This document shows, one piece after another, positions 18,236 to 27,857 of a stretch of DNA of 64,000 nt (its first letter is position 1; each line of letters opens with the position of its first letter). The position numbers were made by a program, and so were the translations under genes. The DNA comes from M0108 sp937862735. Its GTDB lineage: Bacteria; Pseudomonadota; Gammaproteobacteria; Chromatiales; Chromatiaceae. The stretch lies in NCBI GenBank assembly GCA_937862735.1, contig CALMDH010000045.1, positions 28,462 through 92,461 on the forward strand, given 5' to 3'. The notes under the pieces were generated by a model that saw only the letters and a list, made by a program, of their open reading frames with translations, made no database searches and was not told where the DNA came from.

Positions 18236-18928
18236 CTAAACCGCGTTCTTCAGCATCAATTCCTTGATGTGGCCGATGGCCTTGGTGGGATTGAGGCCCT
18301 TGGGGCAGACCTCGACGCAGTTCATGATGCTGTGGCAGCGGAAGAGCTTGTAAGGCCCTTCCAGGAAGTCCAGGCGCTCGTCCTTGGCCTGGTCGCGGCT
18401 GTCGGCGAGGAAGCGCCAGGCGGAGAGCAGGGCCTGGGGCCCGAGGAACTTCTCCGGATTCCACCAGAAGGAGGGGCAGAAGGTGGAGCAACAGCCGCAC
18501 ATGATGCACTCGTAGAGGCCGTCCAGCTTGTCGCGCTCCGCCGGGGACTGGAGGATCTCCTGCTCCGGGGTGGGTTCCTTGCGCTTCAGCCAGGGCTCGA
18601 TGGCCTTGTACTGCTCGTAGAACTGGGTCATGTCCACCACCAGGTCGCGGATGACCGGGCGGCCGGGGAAGGGGCGCACCTCGACCGGTTCCTTGAGGTC
18701 GGCGATGGGGGTGACGCAGGCCAGCATGTTAGTGCCGTTGACGTTGACGCCATCGGAACCGCAGACGCCCTCGCCGCAGGAGTGGCGGAAGGCGAAGGTC
18801 TCGTCCTGGGCCTTGATGGCCTTGAGGGCGTCCCGCAGCATCATGCCGCGGAAGGTCTCGATGTCGTAGTCCTGCATGCGGGGCTTCTGGCCCGACTCGG
18901 GATCGTAGCGATAGACACGGAATTTCAT
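18236..18928 (-). CDS. sdhB: Succinate dehydrogenase iron-sulfur subunit
   Basis: Electron-transfer subunit of complex II, 230 residues. The [2Fe-2S] ligands are Cys51, Cys56, Asp59 and Cys71 (SCGEGVCGSDG), with the E. coli-type Asp in place of one Cys. The C-terminal domain holds CIMCGCCSTFCPS and CHSIMNCVEVCPKG, the ligands of the [4Fe-4S] and [3Fe-4S] clusters. Last gene of sdhCDAB, 22 bp after sdhA. Standard in length and motifs. Confidence 0.97.
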   Translation of the reverse strand: MKFRVYRYDPESGQKPRMQDYDIETFRGMMLRDALKAIKAQDETFAFRHSCGEGVCGSDGVNVNGTNMLACVTPIADLKEPVEVRPFPGRPVIRDLVVDMTQFYEQYKAIEPWLKRKEPTPEQEILQSPAERDKLDGLYECIMCGCCSTFCPSFWWNPEKFLGPQALLSAWRFLADSRDQAKDERLDFLEGPYKLFRCHSIMNCVEVCPKGLNPTKAIGHIKELMLKNAV

Positions 18929-18950
18929 GGTTGTCGTCCCTCGGCCTGGC

Positions 18951-20711
18951 TCAGTAGACGCGCTCTTTGGGCGGGAAGCTCTCGACGGTCAGCGGCTTGG
19001 TGCGCACCGGCTTGTAGTCGAGACGATCACCCTCCAGGAAGTAGAGGGTATGCTTCAGCCAGTTGACGTCGTCGCGCTTGGGGTAGTCGGGACGGGAATG
19101 GGCGCCGCGGCTTTCCTGACGATAGAGGGCGGAGGCGGCCAGGGCCATGCCGACATCGAGGAGGTTCTCCAGTTCCAGGGCCTCGATGCGCGCGGTATTG
19201 AAGACCTTGGAGTGGTCGGTGAGGCGCACGTCGGGCATCTCGGCACGGATCTCCTTCATCTTCTCCAAGCCCTCGGCCATGATCTCCTCGGTGCGGAAGA
19301 CGCCGGCGTGATCCTCCATGCAGCGGGTCAGCTTTTCGCGGGTCTCGTGGACGCTCGGGCCCTTGCCGTGCTGGTCCCAGCGCTTGAGGCGCCCCATCGC
19401 ATAATCCAGGCTGGAGGGGTCGATGTCGCGGTGGAAGGGGTTGTCCTTGACGTAGTCGATGATGTTCTTACCCGCCAGGCGGCCGAACACCAGGATGTCG
19501 AGCAGGGAGTTGCCCCCCAGCCGGTTGGCGCCGTGGACCGAGGCGCAGGCGCATTCACCCGCGGCGTAGAGCCCGGGCATGGCCTCCTCGCCGCTGCCGG
19601 CCGGCATGACGACGCGGCCGAAGCGGTCGGTGGGGATGCCACCCATCACATAGTGGGCGGTGGGGAAGACCGGAATGGGCTCCACCACCGGATCGACGCC
19701 AGCGAAGATCTTGGCGCTCTCGCGGATGCCCGGCAGGCGCTTGGCGATGACGCTCTCGCCCAGGTGGTCCAGCTTGAGCAGGACGTGGTCACCCTTGGGC
19801 CCGGCGCCCCGCCCTTCCTTGACCTCGGTGACGATGGAGCGGGCTACGACGTCGCGGCTGGCCAGGTCCTTGGCCTTGGGGGCGTAGCGCTCCATGAAGC
19901 GCTCGCCACGGCCGTTGAGCAGATAACCGCCCTCGCCGCGCACGCCCTCGGTGATGAGCATGCCCTTGCCGGCGATACCGGTGGGGTGGAATTGGTAGAA
20001 CTCCATGTCCATCAGGGGCACGCCGGCGCGCAGGGCCATGGCCATGCCGTCGCCGGTGTTGATGTGGGCGTTGGAGGTGGTGCGGAAGACCTGGCCACAA
20101 CCGCCGGTGGCCAGCAGGGTGCACTTGGCCTCGATGAGCAGGGGCTCGCCGGTCTCGATCTCCAGGACCAGGGCGCCGCAGACCACGCCCTCGGCGTCCT
20201 TGACCAGGTCGATGGCGAAGAACTCGTCAAAGAAGTGGGTCTTGGCGCGCAGGTTCTGTTGATAAAGGGTGTGGAGGATGGCGTGACCGGTGCGGTCCGC
20301 CGCGGCGCAGGTGCGGGCGGCCTGATCGCCGCCGAAGTTCTGGCTCTGGCCGCCGAAGGGCCGCTGGTAGATCTTGCCGTTGTCCAGGCGGGAGAAGGGC
20401 ACACCGTTGTGCTCCAGCTCGTAGACGGTGGGGATGGCCTCGCGGCACATGAACTCGATGGCGTCCTGGTCGCCCAGGTAGTCCGAGCCCTTGACGGTGT
20501 CGAACATGTGCCAGTGCCAGTTGTCCGGCAGGACGTTGGCCAGGGCGGCGTTGACGCCACCCTGGGCGGCGACGGTGTGGGAGCGGGTCGGGAAGACCTT
20601 GGAGACCACGGCCACGCGCAGCTCGGCGTTGGCCAACTGGATCGCCGCGTTCAGCCCGGCGCCGCCGGCGCCGATGATGAGGGCGTCAAAATTTCTTCTA
20701 TTCAGTGACAT
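18951..20711 (-). CDS. sdhA: Succinate dehydrogenase flavoprotein subunit
   Basis: Catalytic subunit oxidising succinate to fumarate, 586 residues. The start at 20711 (MSLNRRNFDALIIGAGGAG) is preferred over an upstream in-frame start. Rossmann motif GAGGAGLNAA, covalent FAD-binding His45 in SHTVAAQGG, active-site segment FHPTGIAGKG and Arg/His motifs further on (GANRLGGNSLLD) are all present. The C-terminal SRGAHSRPDYPKRDD matches E. coli SdhA. Third gene of the sdhCDAB operon. Confidence 0.97.
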   Translation of the reverse strand: MSLNRRNFDALIIGAGGAGLNAAIQLANAELRVAVVSKVFPTRSHTVAAQGGVNAALANVLPDNWHWHMFDTVKGSDYLGDQDAIEFMCREAIPTVYELEHNGVPFSRLDNGKIYQRPFGGQSQNFGGDQAARTCAAADRTGHAILHTLYQQNLRAKTHFFDEFFAIDLVKDAEGVVCGALVLEIETGEPLLIEAKCTLLATGGCGQVFRTTSNAHINTGDGMAMALRAGVPLMDMEFYQFHPTGIAGKGMLITEGVRGEGGYLLNGRGERFMERYAPKAKDLASRDVVARSIVTEVKEGRGAGPKGDHVLLKLDHLGESVIAKRLPGIRESAKIFAGVDPVVEPIPVFPTAHYVMGGIPTDRFGRVVMPAGSGEEAMPGLYAAGECACASVHGANRLGGNSLLDILVFGRLAGKNIIDYVKDNPFHRDIDPSSLDYAMGRLKRWDQHGKGPSVHETREKLTRCMEDHAGVFRTEEIMAEGLEKMKEIRAEMPDVRLTDHSKVFNTARIEALELENLLDVGMALAASALYRQESRGAHSRPDYPKRDDVNWLKHTLYFLEGDRLDYKPVRTKPLTVESFPPKERVY

Positions 20712-20824
20712 GGTGTTCTCGAAAGCAGTTCTCGCCGAGGCCGGTTGCCGATGCACCCGGGTCGGATGAGGGCCAGTTCCTGGTCAGATTCAGGGAGCAG
20801 AGGGATGGCCGAAGGCCCGCTACC

Positions 20825-21151
20825 TCAGCCGAGGATGGTCAGGACCCAGAGACCGGTGCCGATGAGCCAGAGGGCCAACAGGGTCAGGGCCGCGACGCGC
20901 AGGCCCAGGGGATGCACGTAGTCGATGATGGCATCGCGCACGCCGACCCAGGAGTGGAGCAACAGGGCGCCGACGAAGATCAGCAGGCCGATGCGCACCA
21001 GGGGCTGGCTCAACCATTCCACCCAGGCCACGAAATCAGCGGGTGGGGCGAAGGAGAGGGTCAACAGGAGATAGACGAAGAACAACAGCAGGAGGACGGC
21101 GGTGACGCGCTGGTAGACCCAGGCTCGAAATCCCGAGGCTTGGCGACTCAT
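20825..21151 (-). CDS. sdhD: Succinate dehydrogenase membrane anchor subunit SdhD
   Basis: Small membrane anchor of complex II, 108 residues, three hydrophobic segments. The start at 21151 (MSRQASGFRAWVYQRVTA) overlaps the sdhC stop in an ATGA. The conserved HSWVGVRDAIIDYVHP segment carries the haem-ligand His and the quinone-site Asp-Tyr. A longer frame upstream is the sdhC gene read in another phase. Confidence 0.92.
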   Translation of the reverse strand: MSRQASGFRAWVYQRVTAVLLLLFFVYLLLTLSFAPPADFVAWVEWLSQPLVRIGLLIFVGALLLHSWVGVRDAIIDYVHPLGLRVAALTLLALWLIGTGLWVLTILG

Positions 21152-21528
21152 GACAGTGCTCCCAGGAGGATGAGGGCGAGAACGGGCGCGGCGACGAGGA
21201 CGGCCCAGGCCGTCTGCCGGTAGACCGGCTTCTCGATACCGATGTCGATGTCCAGCATCAGGTAGCGGATACCCGCCAGGAAGTGATGCATCAGCGCCCA
21301 GAGGAACAGGAACAGAAAGGCCTTGAACAGCCAACCCGCGACGAGTTGCGCCGCCGCCTCGAAGCCCGCTGGTCCGGCGACCGACAGGGCCAGCAGATAG
21401 ACGAAGTACGGCAGGGTGGCGACCATGGCGACGCCACTGATACGGTGACCGATGGACATGACCCCCGCCACCGGGAGCCGGATGACCAGCAGGTTTAAAA
21501 AGAAAGGTCTTTTTTGGGTGGTAATCAT
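21148..21528 (-). CDS. sdhC: Succinate dehydrogenase cytochrome b556 subunit SdhC
   Basis: First gene of sdhCDAB, 126 residues, three membrane helices. The start at 21528 (MITTQKRPFFLNLLVIRLP) lies 5 bases after a GGAAAG ribosome site; ATG 21531 is equally possible. The signature SIGHRISGV (quinone-binding Ser and Arg) and LMHHFLAGIRYLMLD (haem-ligand His) are present. With SdhD it binds haem b and ubiquinone in the inner membrane. Confidence 0.93.
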   Translation of the reverse strand: MITTQKRPFFLNLLVIRLPVAGVMSIGHRISGVAMVATLPYFVYLLALSVAGPAGFEAAAQLVAGWLFKAFLFLFLWALMHHFLAGIRYLMLDIDIGIEKPVYRQTAWAVLVAAPVLALILLGALS

Positions 21529-21769
21529 CATCACTTTCCGGTTTTCAACGCAATCCCGGGGCAAAAAACACCCCATCGGGGCCTGCTGAGGGCTAACACC
21601 ACTCCGCCCCACCACAACCTCGCGATTCGATAGGCCTTGTAACAATCGCACATTTGATGCGGCGCAGCAATCCCGATTTAATTATCGGATGGGCGGATTG
21701 GCCCATTTTATCGGCAATCCCTCTCCGTTGCCCTGCCCGTTGCCCCTGCCCGTTGGCGGGGCGGACACC

Positions 21770-23338
21770 TCAGGCATCCGCCGCCCCCTGACGCGCCGGC
21801 AAGTGCCGCCCCGCGAGCCAGACCAGCAGGAGCACGGGCAGGCCCATCAGGGTGGTCAGGACGAAGAAACGGGGATAGCCGATGGCCTCGACCATGGTGC
21901 CCGAGTAGCCCCCCAGGACCTTGGGCAGCAGGGTCATGAGGGAACTGAAGATGGCGTACTGAACGGCGGTGAAGGCGACGCTGGTCAGGCTGGAGAGAAA
22001 GGCGACGAAGGCGGCGCTCGCCAGCCCCGCCGCCAGGTTGTCCGCGCCCACCGCCAGGTAGAGGATGGCCGCGTCGTTACCCGCCCAGGCCAGCCAGACA
22101 AAGACCAGATTGGTCGCCGCCGACAGGACGGCACCCAGCATGAGGATGCGCATGACCCCGTAACGGGCCGCCATGAGCCCCCCCAGCAGGCCCCCGGCAA
22201 TGCTCACGACCACGCCAAAGGTCTTGACCGCGGTGGCGATCTGGGTCTTGGTAAAACCCAGGTCCTGATAGAAGACGTTGGCGATGACCCCCAGCACCAC
22301 GTCGGAAATCCGGTAGAGACCGATCAGGGCCAGGAGCAGCAGGGCGGTGCGAACCCCGTAGCGGGCGAAGAAGTCCAGCACCGGGGCCACCCAGAGCTCC
22401 CGGGCCATATCCGGGTCAACCAGCTTGAGCCGGACCAGCAGCCAGCCAGTGAGGCCCGCGGCCAGGATCGCCAGCAGGAAGTGCAGGGCCTCGAAGACAA
22501 AGCCGATCAGCGGCCCCTCCCCTGCCGCCGTCCGCCCGGCGGCGAAGGCGTCGGCACTGAGGAAAAAGGCCCCGACGAAGGCACCGACCCCGCCAGCGAA
22601 GACGAGCAGCAGCCGGAAATAGTCCCAGCCCCCGTGACGACGGCTCGCCGCTCGCCGGCCCGCCGGTTCCCGGATCAGCAGGGTGGTGAGGATGCCCACC
22701 CCCAGGGTCCCGGCCATGGCGACGTAGGTCCAGCGCCAGGCCTCGTAGACATAGTGCTCCGCCGTCGTGCCCAGGGCGGCAGCCAGGAACAGGGCCCCGG
22801 CCCCGGAGACCACCATCCCCACCCGATAACCGGCGATATAGGTGGCCGACATCAGCGCCTGGAGGCTGGTCTCCGCCGCCTCGATGCGATAGGCATCGAT
22901 GACGATGTCCTGGGTCGCCGCCGCAAACCCCAGCAGCACCGCCGCCAGGGCCATGTACGTCAGGCTGGCGCCGCCCTGGGCCGGGTCGATGGCCGCCATC
23001 AACAGAATGGCCGTGAGGATGGCCAGTTGCGCCACCAGCAACCAGGCCCGGCGGCGCCCCAGCCAGCGGGTCAGGAAGGGCCAGGGGACATGATCGACCA
23101 GGGGCGCCCAGACGAACTTGAAGGAATACCCCAGGGCCGCCCAACTGAAGAAGGTCACCGCCCCCCGGTCCACCCCGGCCTCGCGCAGCCACAGCGACAG
23201 GGAGGAAAAGATCAGCAGCAGGGGAATCCCGGCCGAGAAGCCCAGGAAAAACATGGCGATGACCCGCGAGTCCAGGAAGGCTCGCAGGGCGGCTCCCCAG
23301 GAGGCATCGGCGGTGACCGCGGAATCCGTACTCGACAT
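21770..23338 (-). CDS. ampG: AmpG-like muropeptide/MFS transporter
   Basis: Inner-membrane major facilitator protein, 522 residues with about 14 hydrophobic segments. The N-terminal part (GFSAGIPLLLIFSSLSLWLREAG and KFVWAPLVDHVP), GRRRAWLL and AATQDIVIDAYRIE are typical of AmpG permeases that import anhydro-muropeptides for cell-wall recycling. The cytoplasmic loop near residue 220 is Arg-rich. Divergent from the thioesterase gene, with 120 bp between starts for two promoters. Substrate assigned by family only; acetyl-CoA transporter-like relatives exist. Confidence 0.85.
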   Translation of the reverse strand: MSSTDSAVTADASWGAALRAFLDSRVIAMFFLGFSAGIPLLLIFSSLSLWLREAGVDRGAVTFFSWAALGYSFKFVWAPLVDHVPWPFLTRWLGRRRAWLLVAQLAILTAILLMAAIDPAQGGASLTYMALAAVLLGFAAATQDIVIDAYRIEAAETSLQALMSATYIAGYRVGMVVSGAGALFLAAALGTTAEHYVYEAWRWTYVAMAGTLGVGILTTLLIREPAGRRAASRRHGGWDYFRLLLVFAGGVGAFVGAFFLSADAFAAGRTAAGEGPLIGFVFEALHFLLAILAAGLTGWLLVRLKLVDPDMARELWVAPVLDFFARYGVRTALLLLALIGLYRISDVVLGVIANVFYQDLGFTKTQIATAVKTFGVVVSIAGGLLGGLMAARYGVMRILMLGAVLSAATNLVFVWLAWAGNDAAILYLAVGADNLAAGLASAAFVAFLSSLTSVAFTAVQYAIFSSLMTLLPKVLGGYSGTMVEAIGYPRFFVLTTLMGLPVLLLVWLAGRHLPARQGAADA

Positions 23339-23458
23339 GGGCGATCGTCCCCGGCAGGTAAAAGGCAGGAAGCCAGGCAGACCTCAGCCGGAAACCGCAG
23401 ACTGCCCGGAAAAAGTTTACCATTCGCCCATCCTCCGCCCCAGGCAGAACCCCCAGCC

Positions 23459-23878
23459 ATGATCGATCCCCACCTGTTTGACGAAACCGATCCCAGCAAA
23501 TGGCGCCTAGCCATCCGGGTGATGGCCATGCCCGCCGACACCAATGCCGCGGGCGACATCTTTGGCGGTTGGCTCATGTCCCAGGCGGACATCGCCGGGG
23601 CGACGGTCGCGGTCCAGGCCGCGGCCGGGCGGGTCGTCACCGTCGCCGTCAACGAATTCCGTTTCGTCTCGCCGGTCGCGGTGGGCGACCTGGTGGAGAT
23701 CTACGCCCGGGTCCAGCGCTGGGGCACCACCTCGGTCCGGGTGGAGATCGCCGCCTGGGCCCGGCGGGAAATCAGTCCCGACAGCCACCATCACGTGGCC
23801 AACGCCAACATCACCTATGTGGCGGTGACCGCCGATGGCCGGCCCCGGCCCATCGCCGGTCGTCCCGAGGCCACCTGA
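23459..23878 (+). CDS. YciA-like acyl-CoA thioesterase (hotdog fold)
   Basis: Protein of 139 residues hydrolysing acyl-CoA esters. It has the single hotdog domain of the BACH/YciA family. MPADTNAAGDIFGGWLMSQAD contains the N..GD.FGGW signature with the catalytic Asp, and FRFVSPVAVGDLVEIYARV is the second conserved block. ATG at 23459. Lies between ampG (divergent) and the polyphosphate enzyme; no operon partner seen. Confidence 0.9.
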   Translation: MIDPHLFDETDPSKWRLAIRVMAMPADTNAAGDIFGGWLMSQADIAGATVAVQAAAGRVVTVAVNEFRFVSPVAVGDLVEIYARVQRWGTTSVRVEIAAWARREISPDSHHHVANANITYVAVTADGRPRPIAGRPEAT

Positions 23879-24075
23879 GACCAGGGTCCGCCAGCCGGTT
23901 CGCGACCGGCCGCGACTCATCCACGCTCGACAACCGCGAACAGACCACAGCAAAATCACTCGTCGCGGAAGAATGCTGATCACCACCATCCGCGCCCGCG
24001 TCTCCTGACCACCACCCGCCACGCGCGGCGACCTCAGGCAGCGCATCCTCAACAACCAGCACAGGGGGGAACGGC

Positions 24076-25797
24076 ATGTTCGAAGCCATCAAGCTTGGCC
24101 GCAAGGTCGACAAGGAGTCCTTCAACGCTCAGCAGGAGGAACTGCGCACCGAATTGCTCCTGGTCCAGCGTGAGCTGCGCCAGACCGACATCCCCGTCAT
24201 CATCCTCATCGCCGGGGTCGAGGGGGCCGGCAAGGGCGAGGTGGTGAACCGTCTGCACGAATGGCTCGACGCCCGCGGCCTCCAGTCCTTCGCCTATTGG
24301 GATGAGACCGACGAGGAGCGTCAGCGCCCCCGCTACTGGCGTTTCTGGCGTTCCCTGCCGCCCCGGGGTGAGATGGCGATCCTCTTCGGCGGCTGGTACC
24401 TGGCGCCCCTGGAGCATCGAGTGCACAACCTGTGCAATGACGCCGAGTTGGATGGAGAACTCAACCGCATCGTCGAATTCGAGCGCATGCTCATTCAGGA
24501 CGGCGCCCTAATCGTCAAGTTCTGGTTTCATCTTTCCGAGACCGAACAGGATGCCCGGCTCCGCGAATTGCAGCGCGACGACCACAGTCGCTGGAAGATG
24601 ACCCCCCAGAAGGGCAAGCAAAAGGAGCACTACGCCCATTTCGAGTACGTCGCCGAGCGCATGATCCGCCACACGGACCGCGGTATCTCGCCCTGGTACC
24701 TGATCGAGGCCGGGGATCGCCGTTACCGGGATCTGACCATGGGTAAGACCCTGCTCCAGGCCATCAAGCAGCGCCTGAGCGAGCCACCGCCCATCGAACC
24801 GCCCCACACCGCCGGCCAACTGGAGCTCCCCGACAGCCCCGAGGCCCGGGTGACGGTGCTGGACCACCTGGACCTGGAGCAAAAGCTCGCCCTAGACATC
24901 TACCGCGGGGAACTGAACCGGTTGCAGCAGGAACTGAACGGCCTGTGCTGGGAGGCCTACAACCGTCGTCGCTCCCTGGTGATTGTCTTCGAGGGCGCCG
25001 ACGCCGGCGGTAAGGGCGGCGCCATCCGCCGCTTCACCAACGCCATCGACGCCCGCCTCTACCGCGCCATCCCCATCGCCGCCCCTACCGACGAGGAAAA
25101 CGCCCATCACTACCTGTGGCGCTTCTGGCGGCACATCCCCCGCGCGGGCTATATCACCATCTTCGACCGTTCCTGGTACGGCCGGGTGCTGGTGGAGCGT
25201 ATCGAGGGCTTCGCCACCGAGGCGGAATGGCGGCGGGCCTATGACGAGATCAACCAGTTCGAGGAGCAACTGGTCGAGAGCGGCGTGATCCTGTGCAAGT
25301 TCTGGCTCCAGGTCAGTGACGAGGAGCAGTTGCGGCGCTTCAAGGACCGGGAGGCCGTGCCCTACAAGCAGTACAAGATCACCGCGGAGGACTGGCGCAA
25401 CCGTGACAAGGCCCCCCAATACCGTATCGCCGTCAACGACATGGTGGTCTATACCAGCACCGAGTCCGCCTCCTGGACCCTGATCGAGGCCGACGACAAG
25501 CCCTTCGCCCGCATCAAGGTCCTCACCACCCTGCGCGACGCGATTCGCAATGCCCTCCAGGACGGCTCCTTTGCCGACCCCGGTGGTTATCTCCCCTGCG
25601 GCAAAAGGCCCGGCAATGGCCAGCAAGCCAGCGGCAAGGAAGCGAACAGCAAACCGGCCACCGGCAGGCAAGCGCTGGGCAAGGGCGCGAAGGGTCCATC
25701 AAGCCTCGACTCATCCGCGCCAGCCCCGAACGGCAACGGCGATGAGAAGGCCGCCAAGGAGAAGCCCGAGAAGAAAAGGACCCGTGGCAAGGCCTAA
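24076..25797 (+). CDS. pap: Polyphosphate:AMP phosphotransferase (two-domain PPK2 family)
   Basis: Transfers phosphate from polyphosphate to AMP to make ADP; cytosolic. 573 residues with two tandem PPK2 domains. Domain 1 has P-loop GVEGAGKGEV (Lys53) and YWRFWRSLPPRG. Domain 2 has P-loop FEGADAGGKGG (about 310-320), YLWRFWRHIPRAGYITIFDRSWYGRV and the lid-like REAVPYKQYKITAEDWRNR. This tandem architecture is that of class II PPK2/PAP enzymes. The start ATG is preceded by GGGGGGAAC. The last 80 residues are a Lys/Ala/Gly/Ser-rich, likely disordered, positively charged tail which may bind polyphosphate (inference). Confidence 0.92.
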   Translation: MFEAIKLGRKVDKESFNAQQEELRTELLLVQRELRQTDIPVIILIAGVEGAGKGEVVNRLHEWLDARGLQSFAYWDETDEERQRPRYWRFWRSLPPRGEMAILFGGWYLAPLEHRVHNLCNDAELDGELNRIVEFERMLIQDGALIVKFWFHLSETEQDARLRELQRDDHSRWKMTPQKGKQKEHYAHFEYVAERMIRHTDRGISPWYLIEAGDRRYRDLTMGKTLLQAIKQRLSEPPPIEPPHTAGQLELPDSPEARVTVLDHLDLEQKLALDIYRGELNRLQQELNGLCWEAYNRRRSLVIVFEGADAGGKGGAIRRFTNAIDARLYRAIPIAAPTDEENAHHYLWRFWRHIPRAGYITIFDRSWYGRVLVERIEGFATEAEWRRAYDEINQFEEQLVESGVILCKFWLQVSDEEQLRRFKDREAVPYKQYKITAEDWRNRDKAPQYRIAVNDMVVYTSTESASWTLIEADDKPFARIKVLTTLRDAIRNALQDGSFADPGGYLPCGKRPGNGQQASGKEANSKPATGRQALGKGAKGPSSLDSSAPAPNGNGDEKAAKEKPEKKRTRGKA

Positions 25798-25933
25798 GAA
25801 AGCGTCCCGTTTCCAGTTCCTGGTTGGCGTGACAACCTCCAAGCGTCGCGGGGCCGCCCTCAACCCGGGCTGACGGCGGGCCCCGTCATGGTACGGCAAT
25901 CCGCGCACTGACCGATGACATCGAGGTATCTCC

Positions 25934-26380
25934 ATGGATAACGCGAGCCTGGCCGCGGCGGACGGCCGCTGCCTGCGGGCGGTGGCCAACGCCCTGATCG
26001 TGGATCGTGGCCTGATCGCCTTTCTGCGGGACCTGGCCCCCCAGTGGGGTTCCAGTACCGGCAAGACCCGCTCCTATAGTGGCCTGGTCAGGGGACCGGA
26101 CGATGCCAGTCACTGCATCCTGCGGGTGGACTCCCGCACGGCCATCCTGCTCAACGAGGCCCTCTACCGTCACCAGGGTCCGGCACCCAGCGCCCGACAA
26201 ATGGCCGAGGCCCTGCGCCATCCCGAGATCTCCGCGGATGGTCAGGAATGCCGCATCACCGCCCCAGGCCTCCCGCCGCTGCTGATCGCCATCGCCCAGT
26301 ATGCCGACGCCGATGGGCTGCCGGTGGCGCCGGACTCACCCGACTTTCACCATCGGGTGGTCTCGATCATGCCGGGCTGA
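25934..26380 (+). CDS. Hypothetical protein, unrecognised
   Basis: Protein of 148 residues with a good ribosome site (GAGGT) before the ATG. No signal peptide, membrane segment or motif that I recognise. Features seen: RAVANALIVDRGLIAFLRDLAPQ near the N-terminus, SRTAILLNEALYRHQG in the middle, LLIAIAQYADADGLPV near the end. Codon use is like its neighbours, so it is probably a resident gene. It sits between pap (+) and ispG (-). No function proposed. Confidence 0.6.
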   Translation: MDNASLAAADGRCLRAVANALIVDRGLIAFLRDLAPQWGSSTGKTRSYSGLVRGPDDASHCILRVDSRTAILLNEALYRHQGPAPSARQMAEALRHPEISADGQECRITAPGLPPLLIAIAQYADADGLPVAPDSPDFHHRVVSIMPG

Positions 26381-26414
26381 TGGGAGCAGGAGCCGACCCG
26401 GGGTGTGCCTACCT

Positions 26415-27644
26415 TCAGCCCCGGCCGAAACGCTCGGCCACGTAACGGTCCACCCGCTGGATGAAGTCCGCCGTGATGCCCTCGCCCTTGAGGGTCGCCA
26501 CCTTTTCGCCGTTGACGTAGACCGGGGCGGCGGGCCGCTCACCATTGCCGGGGAGGCTGATGCCGATGTCCGCGTTCTTGCTCTCCCCGGGACCATTGAC
26601 CACGCAGCCCATCACCGCCACCCGGAGGGTCTCCACCCCCGGATAGCGCTGGCGCCACTCCGGCAGGCGCTCCCGCAGGTGATTCTGGACATCCAGGGCC
26701 AACTGCTGGAAGGCGGTGCTGGTGGTCCGCCCGCAGCCGGGACAGGCGGTGACCTGGGGCGCGAAGGCCCGCAGTTCCAGGGCCTGGAGGATCTCCTGGG
26801 CGACCTCGACCTCCCGCTGGCGCGGGGCGCCGGGCTCGGGGGTCAGGGAGACGCGGATGGTGTCACCGATGCCCTCCTGGAGCAGCACCGCCAGGGCGGC
26901 GGTGGAGGCGACGATGCCCTTGGCGCCCATCCCGGCCTCGGTCAGGCCCAGATGGAGGGCGAAGTTGCCCCGCGCCGCCAGGCGGCGATAGACGGTGATC
27001 AGGTCCTGGACCCCGCTCATCTTGCAGGAGAGGACGATGCGCTCCGCCGGCAATCCGATGGCCTCGGCCTGGCGGGCGCTGTCCAGGGCGGACTGGACCA
27101 TGGCCTCGTAGGTCACCTCCTGGACCGGCGCCGGCCGGGATAGTCGGGCGTTGGCGTCCATCAGCCGCGCCACCAGTTCCGGGTCCAGGCTGCCCCAGTT
27201 GACGCCAATGCGCACCGGCCGGCCGTGGCGAATGGCGAGCTCGATGAGGGTGGCGAATTGACTGTCGCGCTTCTCCCCCCGCCCAACGTTGCCGGGGTTG
27301 ATGCGGTACTTGGCCAGGGCCTGGGCGCACTCGGGGTAGTCGGTCAGCAGCCGGTGACCGTTGAAATGAAAATCGCCGATGAGGGGGACATCCAGCCCCT
27401 GGGCGTCCAGGGCCTCGCGGATCAGCGGCACGGCCCGGGCGGCGGCCTCGTTGTTCACGGTGATGCGCACCAGTTCGGAACCCGCCCGGGCAAGTTCCGC
27501 GACCTGGTGGACGGTCGCGGCGACATCGGCCGTGTCCGTGTTGGTCATGGACTGCACGACCACGGGCGCGCCACCGCCAATCTGGATGCCCCCGACACGC
27601 ACGGCGGGGGTAGGCAAGCGACCAAGGGGCGAGAAAGACGTCAT
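26415..27644 (-). CDS. ispG: 4-hydroxy-3-methylbut-2-enyl diphosphate synthase (IspG/GcpE)
   Basis: Converts MEcPP to HMBPP in the non-mevalonate isoprenoid pathway, 409 residues. TIM-barrel start (VQSMTNTDTADV, VRITVNNEAAA, LIGDFHFNG, RINPGNVG) and the C-terminal [4Fe-4S] domain with CPGCGRTT (about bases 26730-26750) and MGCVVNGPGES, containing the third Cys and catalytic Glu. Start at 27644. Monocistronic as far as can be seen. Confidence 0.96.
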   Translation of the reverse strand: MTSFSPLGRLPTPAVRVGGIQIGGGAPVVVQSMTNTDTADVAATVHQVAELARAGSELVRITVNNEAAARAVPLIREALDAQGLDVPLIGDFHFNGHRLLTDYPECAQALAKYRINPGNVGRGEKRDSQFATLIELAIRHGRPVRIGVNWGSLDPELVARLMDANARLSRPAPVQEVTYEAMVQSALDSARQAEAIGLPAERIVLSCKMSGVQDLITVYRRLAARGNFALHLGLTEAGMGAKGIVASTAALAVLLQEGIGDTIRVSLTPEPGAPRQREVEVAQEILQALELRAFAPQVTACPGCGRTTSTAFQQLALDVQNHLRERLPEWRQRYPGVETLRVAVMGCVVNGPGESKNADIGISLPGNGERPAAPVYVNGEKVATLKGEGITADFIQRVDRYVAERFGRG

Positions 27645-27857
27645 GACGTGAGCCTGGAAGGGGATGGATGATACCGGTTCAGGGTGGGCGTGAAAGTCAC
27701 GAGATAATCTTTCATTATCAGGAATATGACGTTCCGCCTCATGAGAGTTGGGGTGGCTTCGGGCTACCGCGACTTCAAGGCGAGAGCGATCTCAAGGCAG
27801 GGTAAAGTCCAGGGCAAGGGCGAATACAGTGCCGCGGGGGAACCGGATTGGGCGATT

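Noticed and set aside
18927..20708. 593-codon open frame opposite sdhA
   Set aside because: Shadow frame of a GC-rich gene; Gly/Ala/Val/Asp-biased translation with no family, while the sense strand is a perfect SdhA.
21660..21769. Fifth copy of the MITE-like repeat near ccctctccgttgccc
   Set aside because: Only the ccctctcc word is shared; the hairpin and terminal repeats are absent.
21689..23458. Long plus-strand frame running through ampG into the thioesterase gene
   Set aside because: Only the part from 23459 has protein family features; the rest is antisense to AmpG and rich in Gln/Gly/Pro/Arg.
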